Shown here: in pieces, positions 36,257 through 44,865 of the stretch
How positions within the stretch are numbered: the stretch's first letter is position 1
Layout of the letters: every line of letters begins with the position of its first letter
Source of the DNA: Nocardioides sp. S-1144
GTDB taxonomy: Bacteria > Actinomycetota > Actinomycetes > Propionibacteriales > Nocardioidaceae
NCBI RefSeq assembly: GCF_005954645.2
Contig: NZ_CP040695.2
Coordinates: forward strand, 1 to 64,000
DNA: 64,000 nt
Reading direction: 5' to 3'
Position numbers and translations under genes: made by a program
Notes under the pieces: model-generated
What the model was told of the DNA's origin: nothing
Databases searched by the model: none
Seen by the model: only the letters and a program-made list of their open reading frames with translations

Positions 36257-36274
36257 GGTTACTTGCCCGTAACC
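36257..36274. promoter_or_regulatory. Dyad upstream of malic enzyme gene
   Basis: GGTTAC (36257-36262) and GTAACC (36269-36274) are exact reverse complements around TTGCCC, 25 bp before the malic enzyme start. Just upstream, CCACTACGA is repeated in tandem at 36229-36247. The dyad may be an operator close to the transcription start. Confidence 0.45.
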
Positions 36275-36298
36275 CGACCGGGGCGCGAGGGTGAGCGA

Positions 36299-37678
<1,380 letters not shown>

Positions 37679-37718
37679 GGCCCGGCGGAGGGCCCCTCGG
37701 GCCCGCCCGGGGCGGTGC

Positions 37719-38399
37719 TCAGCCGGCCGGTCGGACCGTGACGTCGTCGGGTGCGCGGGAGACGAGCTCGGAGAGCGCGAGGTCGCGCAGCCGGGCGGTC
37801 GCGGCCTCGACGGTGACTGAGAACGGGTGGTCGGCGTACACCGCGGTCAGCGACCAGCGGCCCCGCTCCGGCCGGGCCCCGCGGTAGACGAGGCGGCCGG
37901 CGTCCTCCTCGGGCTCGACGCCCTCGTGCCGCCGGGCGGTGCGCTCGAGACCGGCCTCGGTCGTGGCGTGCCGGGTGTAGAGCAGCCGCACCTCGTCGCC
38001 GCCGAGCGGCAGCGGGCACACGTAGGCGAGGGTGTCACCCGCCCCTGCCTGGCCGTCCTCCCTCCCACGCTCCCCGGTCCGGCCCTCGGGGGTGCAGCCC
38101 GCGGCCCTGGCCGGGATGCCGGGGTAGACCCAGCGCAGGCCGACCAGGCCGGTCGGCTCCGAGCACTCCGACGCCGGCGCGACCGAGCGGTCCCAGCAGG
38201 TCACGTCGGGCTCCGGTCCCGCCTCGTCGGCGTCGTCGGCCCAGAGCATCGAGGCGCCGATGCTGGCCGCGACGCCGATCCCGACCAGCAGCGGCAGCAG
38301 CACGATCACCGCGCGCCACCGCTTCAGCACCCGCAGCAGCGTCGGCGGCTCGGCGCGGTCGTCCTCGTCGGCGTCGGACGAGGGCGGGGGTGGCGTCAT
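37719..38399 (-). CDS. Hypothetical membrane-anchored protein
   Basis: A 226-residue protein not recognised as a known family. It has an acidic N-terminus, one membrane helix (about residues 31-52, VIVLLPLLVGIGVAASIGASM) and an extracytoplasmic domain of about 165 residues with three or four cysteines (CWDRSVAPASEC, AAGCTPEG, YVCPLPLGG). The layout suggests a sensor or secreted-side domain. It is convergent with the malic enzyme and divergent from the vWA lipoprotein gene, 91 bp away. Confidence 0.7.
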   Translation of the reverse strand: MTPPPPSSDADEDDRAEPPTLLRVLKRWRAVIVLLPLLVGIGVAASIGASMLWADDADEAGPEPDVTCWDRSVAPASECSEPTGLVGLRWVYPGIPARAAGCTPEGRTGERGREDGQAGAGDTLAYVCPLPLGGDEVRLLYTRHATTEAGLERTARRHEGVEPEEDAGRLVYRGARPERGRWSLTAVYADHPFSVTVEAATARLRDLALSELVSRAPDDVTVRPAG

Positions 38400-38490
38400 G
38401 GCGCCATTGTCACGCCTCGCGGTGACCTGCGGCACCCGTCGTCCGCGGCGACCCGGGAACCGGACGCCGGACGCCGTCGTCGGACCCCGC

Positions 38491-40116
38491 ATGAACCCAC
38501 GACGAGCGACCACGATCCTGGCCGGTCTCGGCCTCACGAGCACGCTGGTGCTGGGCGCGTGCAGCGGCGGCGGCTCGGACGCCGACGACGGCGGCGGCCG
38601 GGCGGCGACGGCCGGTGACCCGAGCGACTACCACGAGGACTACGAGGTCGCGCCGCGCGAGGACTCCGGCGCGGTGCCGCAGGCGGTGCCGGCGCCCGGC
38701 GGGGCGGGGGGCCGTGGCACCGACGACGGTCCCTACGAACCGGCACCCGACGAGCTGAACGAGTTCCGCGAGGCCGGCACGAACGGCTTCGTGTGGGCCG
38801 GGGAGGACCCGCTCTCGACGTTCGGGCTCGACGTGGACACCGGCTCGTTCGGCGTGGCCCGGACCCTGATGGGCGACGGCTACCCGGTGCCGCCCGAGGC
38901 GGTGCGGCCCGAGGAGTGGATCAACGCCGTGCCCTACGGCGACGCGCCGCCCACCGACGCCGACCTCGGCCTGGTGAGCGAGACCGGGCCCTCGCCCACG
39001 ATGGACGGCGCCCAGGTGGTGCGGGTCGGCGTCGCCGCCCGCGAGGTGGACCCCGCCGAGCGCCCGCGGGTCAACGTGACCCTGGTCGTCGACCGGTCCG
39101 GCAGCATGGACGGGCGCGACCGGCTCGGCCTGGTGCAGTCCTCGCTCGCCGTCCTGGCCGAGGAGCTCGAGGACGACGACACCGTCTCGGTCGTCTCGTT
39201 CCAGGAGGAGGCCGAGTCGATCCTCGAGCCGACCCCGGTCCGCGACCAGGACGCGATCCTCGACGCGATCGAGGAGCTGCGTCCCGGGGGCGGCACCAAC
39301 CTGGAGGCGGGCCTGCGGCTCGGCTACGAGCAGGCGCGGGAGGCCTTCGACGAGGACGCCGTCAACGTCGTCGTCATCTGCTCCGACGGCGTCGCCAACA
39401 TCGGGGCGACCGGGCCGGGCTCGATCACCGAGCGGATCGCCGAGGAGGGCGCCGACGGGATCCACCTGGTCACGGTCGGGTTCGGCATGGGCAGCTACAA
39501 CGACCACCTGATGGAGCAGGTCGCCGACCTGGGCGACGGCTTCTACTCCTACGTCGACACCTTCGAGGAGGCCGAGCAGCTGTTCGGGACCGACCTCACG
39601 ACGACGCTGGTCCCGGTGGCGGCCGAGGCCCGCGCCCAGGTCGCCTTCGACCCCGAGGCCGTCGAGTCGTACCGCCTGATCGGCTACGAGAACCGCGACA
39701 TCGCCGACGAGGACTTCGAGGACCTCTCCGTCGACGCCGGCGAGCTGGGCTCGGGCCACCGGGCCACCGCGCTCTACGAGGTCACCCTCGCGGACGGCGT
39801 CGAACCCGGCGCGAGCATCGGCCGGGCCACGGTGCTGTGGCGCTCGGTCGAGAGCGGCGAGCCCCAGGAGGCCGCGGTCGAGCTGCTGGCCGCCGACCCG
39901 GGCGCGGAGGGCGACGACGGGACGCCGTCCGACGCGTGGCAGCTCTCGACCGCGGTCGCCGACCTGGCCCAGGTCGTCAAGGGCGCCGAGCCGTTCGCGG
40001 AGCGCGCCGTGACCCTCGAGGACCTCCAGGAGCGGGTCGACCCGCTCCTCGCGCGCGACGTCCCCGGGGCGGCCGAGCTCGCCGAGATGGTGGAGCTGGC
40101 CCGCTCCGTCGACTGA
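38491..40116 (+). CDS. YfbK-type von Willebrand factor A domain lipoprotein
   Basis: Predicted surface lipoprotein with a vWA metal-binding domain. Residues 1-24 form a lipoprotein signal with the lipobox LGAC (Cys24). The YfbK-type N-terminal region (STFGLDVDTGSF) precedes the vWA domain, with the MIDAS motif DRSGS at 201-205, a threonine in GGGTNLEAGL and CSDGVAN. A C-terminal DUF3520-like part follows (YRLIGYENRDIADEDF). The length of 541 residues fits the family. Its ligand is unknown. The alkB operator region begins 2 nt past its stop. Confidence 0.9.
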   Translation: MNPRRATTILAGLGLTSTLVLGACSGGGSDADDGGGRAATAGDPSDYHEDYEVAPREDSGAVPQAVPAPGGAGGRGTDDGPYEPAPDELNEFREAGTNGFVWAGEDPLSTFGLDVDTGSFGVARTLMGDGYPVPPEAVRPEEWINAVPYGDAPPTDADLGLVSETGPSPTMDGAQVVRVGVAAREVDPAERPRVNVTLVVDRSGSMDGRDRLGLVQSSLAVLAEELEDDDTVSVVSFQEEAESILEPTPVRDQDAILDAIEELRPGGGTNLEAGLRLGYEQAREAFDEDAVNVVVICSDGVANIGATGPGSITERIAEEGADGIHLVTVGFGMGSYNDHLMEQVADLGDGFYSYVDTFEEAEQLFGTDLTTTLVPVAAEARAQVAFDPEAVESYRLIGYENRDIADEDFEDLSVDAGELGSGHRATALYEVTLADGVEPGASIGRATVLWRSVESGEPQEAAVELLAADPGAEGDDGTPSDAWQLSTAVADLAQVVKGAEPFAERAVTLEDLQERVDPLLARDVPGAAELAEMVELARSVD

Positions 40117-40117
40117 C

Positions 40118-40172
40118 TTGACAAGTTCGACCCTCTTGTCAAGCCGCTTGACATCGCTTACGTTTCTGTCAA
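40118..40172 (+). promoter_or_regulatory. Two identical-geometry dyads at the alkB promoter
   Basis: TTGACA and TGTCAA are separated by exactly 13 bp in two consecutive sites, 40118-40142 and 40148-40172, starting 30 bp apart. The first extends to CTTGACAAG/CTTGTCAAG. One dyad overlaps the -35, the other the -10, so a dimeric regulator bound here would control alkB directly. Confidence 0.7.
40136..40164 (+). promoter_or_regulatory. alkB promoter
   Basis: TTGTCA (40136-40141) and TACGTT (40159-40164) are separated by 17 bp. Transcription would start near 40171, giving a short leader that contains the GGAGG of the ribosome binding site. Confidence 0.6.
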
Positions 40173-40196
40173 CCAGCAGCGATGCAGGAGGCAGTC

Positions 40197-41666
40197 ATGG
40201 GGCAGACCCGGTCCGAGCAGGTCCCGCGCAGCACCGTCCCCGACGGGTCGACGGAGGCCTGGCGCGACGGCAAGCGCCACCTCTGGCTGATCGGGCTGGT
40301 GGTGCCGTCCCTGGCCTTCGTCGCCGTCGGGATGTGGGCGTGGACCGGGTGGGGAGTGTGGTTCTGGCTCGGGCCGATCGTCGTCCTGGGGGTGGTGCCG
40401 GCGATCGACCTGGTCGCCGGGCTCGACCGCACGAACCCGCCCGACGACGTCATCGAGGCGCTGGAGGAGGACCGCTACTACCGCTGGATCACCTACCTGT
40501 TCCTCCCGATCCAGTACGCCGGGTTCCTCGGCGCGTTCCACCTCGTCGCGAACGGCGCCCCGTTCGGCCCCGGCGAGCTGACCGTGCTGGACAAGGTGGG
40601 GCTGGCGGTCTCGATCGGCACCATCGGCGGGATCGGCATCAACACCGCCCACGAGCTGGGCCACAAGCGCGAGGCCAACGAGCGCTGGCTCTCCAAGATC
40701 GCGCTGGCGCAGAGCTTCTACGGCCACTTCTACATCGAGCACAACCGCGGCCACCACGTGCGGGTCGCCACGCCGGAGGACCCCGCCTCGGCGCGCCTGG
40801 GCGAGACGTTCTACGCGTTCTGGCCGCGCACGGTGCTCGGCTCCCTGCGCAGCGCCTGGCGGATCGAGAAGCGTCGCTACGCCCGTCGGAGGACCCACCC
40901 CTTCCACCTCGGCAACGACGTCCTCAACGCCTGGCTGATGTCGGCGGTGCTGTTCGGGGCCCTGGTCGCCTGGCTCGGCGTCGAGATCCTGCCCTACCTG
41001 GTGCTCCAGGCCGTCGTCGCGTTCTCGCTGCTGGAGGTCGTGAACTTCATGGAGCACTACGGGATGCTGCGCCAGCGGGTCGGCGTGGGGGAGCGGCAGC
41101 GCTACGAGCGGGTCGACCCGTCGCACTCGTGGAACTCCAACAACATCGCGACCAACGTCCTGCTCTACCACCTGCAGCGGCACAGCGACCACCACGCCAA
41201 CCCCACCCGGCGCTACCAGACCCTGCGCGACTTCGAGGAGTCGCCGGTGCTCCCAACCGGGTACGCCGGGATGATCGTGCTCGCGCTCGTCCCGCCGCTC
41301 TTCCGCCGGGCGATGGACGCCCGCGTCGTGCGGCACTTCGGCGGCGACGTCACCCTCGCCAACCTCCAGCCCGGCCGGCGCGAGACCTACCTGGCCCGCT
41401 ACCCGCGCCCGCCCGAGGTGCTCGAGGCCGAACGGGTCGCCGCCGAGGACGCCGCCCTCGCCGCCGCGGCCGCCGCCGCGGCCGCCGAGGTGCTGGCCGC
41501 GCGCTGCCCCGGGTGCGGCCACACCTACGAGGTCGCGGCGGGCAACGAGCTCGAGGGGTTCGCCGCCGGCACCGCCTGGGCCGACATCCCCGACGACTGG
41601 TGCTGCCCCGACTGCGGAGTGCGCGACAAGGTCGACTTCGTCGCCGTCGAGCCCGACGTCGCCTGA
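40197..41666 (+). CDS. alkB: Alkane 1-monooxygenase AlkB fused to rubredoxin
   Basis: Membrane di-iron hydroxylase that oxidises the terminal carbon of medium-chain alkanes. The histidine boxes are HELGH (152-156), HNRGHH (182-187), EHYG with His287, and HSDHH (329-333). About six membrane helices lie in residues 25-290. After an Ala-rich linker (about 420-433) comes a rubredoxin domain with Cys437, Cys440, Cys470 and Cys473, which supplies electrons in cis. AGGAGG just before the ATG at 40197 makes it a better start than the ATG at 40182. No rubredoxin reductase is seen nearby. Confidence 0.95.
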   Translation: MGQTRSEQVPRSTVPDGSTEAWRDGKRHLWLIGLVVPSLAFVAVGMWAWTGWGVWFWLGPIVVLGVVPAIDLVAGLDRTNPPDDVIEALEEDRYYRWITYLFLPIQYAGFLGAFHLVANGAPFGPGELTVLDKVGLAVSIGTIGGIGINTAHELGHKREANERWLSKIALAQSFYGHFYIEHNRGHHVRVATPEDPASARLGETFYAFWPRTVLGSLRSAWRIEKRRYARRRTHPFHLGNDVLNAWLMSAVLFGALVAWLGVEILPYLVLQAVVAFSLLEVVNFMEHYGMLRQRVGVGERQRYERVDPSHSWNSNNIATNVLLYHLQRHSDHHANPTRRYQTLRDFEESPVLPTGYAGMIVLALVPPLFRRAMDARVVRHFGGDVTLANLQPGRRETYLARYPRPPEVLEAERVAAEDAALAAAAAAAAAEVLAARCPGCGHTYEVAAGNELEGFAAGTAWADIPDDWCCPDCGVRDKVDFVAVEPDVA

Positions 41667-41697
41667 CGTCGTCCGTTGTGGGTGGGTGGGGCCAGGC

Positions 41698-41790
41698 GGG
41701 AGTTTCACCGCTGGAGCGGTGAAACTCCCGCTCCTGTCGTGAAGTTTCATGACGGAAGCAGGAGATTCACCGCCGAGGCGGTGAAACTCC
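41698..41790. repeat. Three consecutive hairpins between alkB and tetR
   Basis: Hairpin 1 has 15-bp perfect arms GGGAGTTTCACCGCT (41698-41712) and AGCGGTGAAACTCCC (41715-41729). Hairpin 3 has arms GGAGATTCACCGCC (41761-41774) and GGCGGTGAAACTCC (41777-41790) with one mismatch. Between them CTCCTG/CAGGAG (41731-41736, 41759-41764) encloses GTCGTGAA/TTCATGAC. Hairpins 1 and 3 share the TTCACCGC core. They could terminate alkB, serve as operators or be a mobile palindrome. Confidence 0.75.
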
Positions 41791-41817
41791 CTCCCGGTCG
41801 CTGCCTAGGCTGGCCCC

Positions 41818-42390
41818 GTGACCCTGCCCGCGACGACGAGCCTGCGCGAACGCATCGTCGACGCCGCCGTCCGGCTCACCACCGACGACGGGTGGGCGAA
41901 AGTCACGATGTCGCGCCTGGCGGACGCGGTCGGCGTGAGTCGGCAGACCGTCCACACCGAGATCGGCACCAAGGCGGGGCTGGCCGAGGCGATGATCCTG
42001 CGCGAGCTGGAGCGGTTCCTCGGCGTCGTCGAGGTCTCCTTCGACGCCCACCCCGACGACCTGGTCGAGGCGATCCGCGGCGCCGCGCGCGGCGTCCTCG
42101 AGCACGCCCACGACAACCGCCTCCTGCACGCCGTCGTGTCCGCGACCCACGGCGCCGACACCGAGTTGCTGCCCCTGCTCACCACCCACGCCCAGTCCCT
42201 GCTCGGGGTCGCCAAGGGCGTCATCGTCGGGCGGATCGCGCCGTACGACGTCGCGCTCGACGCGGCCCGGCTCGACGCCGCGGTCGACATGGTGGTGCGC
42301 GTCGTGCTGAGCCACGTGATGCAGCCCAGCGCACCGCCGTCCGCGACCGCCGACGACCTCGCCTGGATCGCCGCCCGGGTGCTGCGCTGA
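41818..42390 (+). CDS. TetR family transcriptional regulator
   Basis: A 190-residue repressor-type protein: helix-turn-helix at about residues 25-50 ([20 protein letters not shown]) and a ligand-binding C-terminal domain with the TetR-type arrangement of helices. TAGGCT (41806-41811) ends 6 nt before the GTG, so it is leaderless with its own promoter right after the hairpin array. Being next to alkB it may control alkane use, as TetR proteins downstream of alkB do in other actinobacteria; the alkB dyads would be the test site. Confidence 0.88.
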   Translation: MTLPATTSLRERIVDAAVRLTTDDGWAKVTMSRLADAVGVSRQTVHTEIGTKAGLAEAMILRELERFLGVVEVSFDAHPDDLVEAIRGAARGVLEHAHDNRLLHAVVSATHGADTELLPLLTTHAQSLLGVAKGVIVGRIAPYDVALDAARLDAAVDMVVRVVLSHVMQPSAPPSATADDLAWIAARVLR

Positions 42391-42482
42391 GCGTCGCGGT
42401 GGGGGACGGGCCGGCGGACGGGCCGGCGGGATCGGCGACGCGACGTGGGTGCGGCCTCTACCCTCGACGGCGAGGAGGGCAC

Positions 42483-43715
42483 ATGCGCCGACGCACCCGC
42501 ACGCTGGCCGCCGCGACGGCGGTGCTGCTGGCGACCGCGTGCGGCACCGACGCCGCCGCCCCCGACGAGTCCGCCCCGAGCGCCCCCGAGGCCGGCACCA
42601 CGACGCCGGCGACCCCGGACGCGACCCCGCCGCCCACTGGCACCGCGGCGCCGACCCTCGACCCGGCGTTCGCGGTCGCGCCGCCCGGGCGGCGCACGGG
42701 TCCGGTCACGGTCGGCGACATCCTGGTGTCGTCGAAGGCGACGCTCGACCCGGACGTCGTCGAGCGGGTCGCCGACCTCGACGGCGTCGTCGCCGTCACC
42801 ACGATCTCGCTCTCGAACGTGCCGGTCGAGAACAAGGTCTACAACCTGGCCGCGGTCGACCCCGCGCAGTACCGGCTCTTCACCGTCGCCGACAGCGCCG
42901 ACTTCCAGGACCAGTGGGACCGCGTCGCCGGTGGGGAGGTCGCGGTGGCCTCGGCGCTGGAGGAGAGGCTGCCGCTCCAGCCCGACGACTTCGTCCAGCT
43001 CGGCAGCGGCGGGGAGGACGCCGCCGTCCACGTCGGCGCCTACGCGCCGCAGGTCGAGCAGATCGACATGGTCGTGAACGCCAAGCGCGGCGAGGCGCTC
43101 GGGATGGTGCCCGACAACGCGCTCGTCATCAACACCGGCGAGACCGCGCCCGGCACCCTGCGCGAACCGATCGAGGACATCGTCGGCGACGCGGTCTCGG
43201 TGCAGAACCTCGACGCCGTCGCCCGCTACGGGCTCGACCCCGACGCGTTCTTGTCGGTGCAGCTCCTCGGCAGCTTCGCCGACGCCGTCGGGGTGTTCAA
43301 CTACACCCCCACCACGGGCGGCCGGATCGTGCCCGACCCGGCCTGGGTGTCGAGCCACATCACCACCGAGGTGGTGCCGATCCTCGGCTCGGTGACCTGC
43401 AACAAGTACATGATGCCGCAGCTCAAGGCGGCGCTGGCCGAGATCGTGACCCAGGGCCTGGCCGCGGAGATCAACCCCGGCGAGTACGCCGGCTGCTACT
43501 ACCCCCGCTTCATCGCCGGCTCCACCACGCTCTCGAACCACTCGTTCGGCCTGGCCTTCGACATCAACGTCCCCGGCAACGGCCGCGGGACCGTCGGCGA
43601 GATCGACCGCGGCGTCGTCGCGATCTTCAAGCGGTGGGGTTTCGCCTGGGGCGGCGACTGGAGCTACACCGACCCGATGCACTTCGAGCTCGACCGGATC
43701 GTCCGCCCCGGCTGA
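42483..43715 (+). CDS. Lipoprotein with C-terminal M15 (VanY-like) peptidase domain
   Basis: Predicted surface peptidoglycan D-alanyl-D-alanine-type peptidase. An N-terminal signal ends at Cys20 (LLATAC), followed by a Pro/Thr-rich stalk. Residues 75-270 resemble the extracellular MacB-like domain of FtsX-type permeases ([26 protein letters not shown]). The M15 domain at about 300-410 has zinc ligands His353 and Asp360 (HSFGLAFD) and His400 (DPMHFEL). GGAGGG at 42474-42479 supports the ATG at 42483. The combination with a permease-like ectodomain is unusual. Confidence 0.8.
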   Translation: MRRRTRTLAAATAVLLATACGTDAAAPDESAPSAPEAGTTTPATPDATPPPTGTAAPTLDPAFAVAPPGRRTGPVTVGDILVSSKATLDPDVVERVADLDGVVAVTTISLSNVPVENKVYNLAAVDPAQYRLFTVADSADFQDQWDRVAGGEVAVASALEERLPLQPDDFVQLGSGGEDAAVHVGAYAPQVEQIDMVVNAKRGEALGMVPDNALVINTGETAPGTLREPIEDIVGDAVSVQNLDAVARYGLDPDAFLSVQLLGSFADAVGVFNYTPTTGGRIVPDPAWVSSHITTEVVPILGSVTCNKYMMPQLKAALAEIVTQGLAAEINPGEYAGCYYPRFIAGSTTLSNHSFGLAFDINVPGNGRGTVGEIDRGVVAIFKRWGFAWGGDWSYTDPMHFELDRIVRPG

Positions 43716-43742
43716 CCTGACCCTGGGCGTGGTTGGGCGGCG

Positions 43743-44123
43743 CTAGGAGATCCGGCAGGCGTCGGTGCTGCCCGGCATCCGGTAGCGGTTCGCCGCGACC
43801 CAGCGGTAGACGACGTCGGCGAGCGGGCGGACGGGCCTGGCGTAGACGAGGTGGCCGAGCACCCGCCACCCGCCGCGACAGGACCTCAGGGCAGCGGCGA
43901 CCGCGCCGGCGCCGCGGGCGGTGACCCGGCCGTCGGCGTCCAGCCAGTACGCGGCGGTCGTGACGTCGTCGACGGTGAGACCGAGCGGCTCGAGGTCGAG
44001 GGTCTGCCAGGGCTGGGTGGTCGCGGTGCCGTGCGAGCCGACCCAGTCGGCGGTGCGGGTGCAGAAGCCGCAGTCGGCGTCGTACACGATCGTGCCCCGG
44101 GCATCCGTGCGGTCGCGGCTCAT
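43743..44123 (-). CDS. DCC/DUF393 thiol-disulfide oxidoreductase family protein
   Basis: A 126-residue protein with the defining DADCGFC motif near residue 15 and the following WVGSH helix; the family resembles thioredoxin-like redox proteins. The C-terminal part has LVYARPVRPLADVVYRWVAANRYR, typical for the family. It is convergent with the M15 lipoprotein gene. Substrate unknown. Confidence 0.88.
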   Translation of the reverse strand: MSRDRTDARGTIVYDADCGFCTRTADWVGSHGTATTQPWQTLDLEPLGLTVDDVTTAAYWLDADGRVTARGAGAVAAALRSCRGGWRVLGHLVYARPVRPLADVVYRWVAANRYRMPGSTDACRIS

Positions 44124-44180
44124 GACCCCAGTGTCGCTCGGGCTGCGAAATCGACGTCGGCCCCGACTGGGCGGCCCATC

Positions 44181-44244
44181 CCTGAACTTGTTGCCCGGGA
44201 TCCCGGCCCCCCAGTTCAGGTTTCCCCGGTCGACCGGGGAAACC
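44181..44244. repeat. Nested and stacked palindromes between DUF393 and tetR genes
   Basis: CCTGAAC (44181-44187) and GTTCAGG (44214-44220) enclose the 12-bp palindrome CCGGGATCCCGG. Directly adjacent is a 26-bp perfect palindrome with arms GGTTTCCCCGGTC (44219-44231) and GACCGGGGAAACC (44232-44244). It lies just past the 3' end of the TetR gene on the minus strand, so termination is one plausible role. Confidence 0.7.
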
Positions 44245-44257
44245 CCGCCCCCCCGGC

Positions 44258-44857
44258 TCAGACGCCGAAGCGCGCGCGCAGGTACGCCGCGACCATCCGG
44301 GCCAGCTCGTCGACGGCGACGTCGCGGCCCTCGCCGACGGGGGCGCGGACCAGGGCGTGGCGCACGGTCTCGACGCAGAGGGCGACGACGCGGCGGACGT
44401 CGGCGTCGGGGGCGTCGGTGCCGGCGGCGCGGACGGCGTCGGTGAACAGGTCGAGCACCTGCTCGCGCACCTGGTGGGCCGGGGAGTCGCCCCGCTCGGG
44501 CGGCAGCTCCTCGGTGAGCCGGTAGTAGCCGGGGTGGGAGAGCTGGAGGGCGGCGGCCTGCCCGACGAGGGTGGTGACGACGGCGTCGAGGTCGGCGCCG
44601 GGTCCGATGCCCGCGACCGTGGTGGCGTAGGGCGGCATCAGGTCGGCGAGGTAGCGGCGGGCCAGGGCGTCGGTGATCGCGGCCTTGTCGGGGAAGAAGC
44701 GGTAGAGCGCGCCGACGCTCAGCCCGGCGCGGGCCGCGATGCCGCGCGTGCCGGCGCCCGCGAGCCCCAGCTCACCGATCTCAGCCTCCGCCGCGTCGAG
44801 GATCCGCTCGACGGTGGCGCGGGAACGGTGCTGCTGGGGCGCGCGGGCGCTGGTCAC
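44258..44857 (-). CDS. TetR family transcriptional regulator, partner of the SGNH hydrolase gene
   Basis: A 199-residue regulator with a helix-turn-helix at about residues 35-60 (GIAARAGLSVGALYRFF) and a TetR ligand-binding domain. It starts 8 nt after the stop of the SGNH hydrolase gene on the same strand, so the two form an operon. A GCGAAC-N4-GTTCGC palindrome at the operon promoter is the likely operator and would give negative feedback. The long open frame upstream is the shadow of the hydrolase gene. Confidence 0.88.
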   Translation of the reverse strand: MTSARAPQQHRSRATVERILDAAEAEIGELGLAGAGTRGIAARAGLSVGALYRFFPDKAAITDALARRYLADLMPPYATTVAGIGPGADLDAVVTTLVGQAAALQLSHPGYYRLTEELPPERGDSPAHQVREQVLDLFTDAVRAAGTDAPDADVRRVVALCVETVRHALVRAPVGEGRDVAVDELARMVAAYLRARFGV

Positions 44858-44865
44858 GGCGGGCG

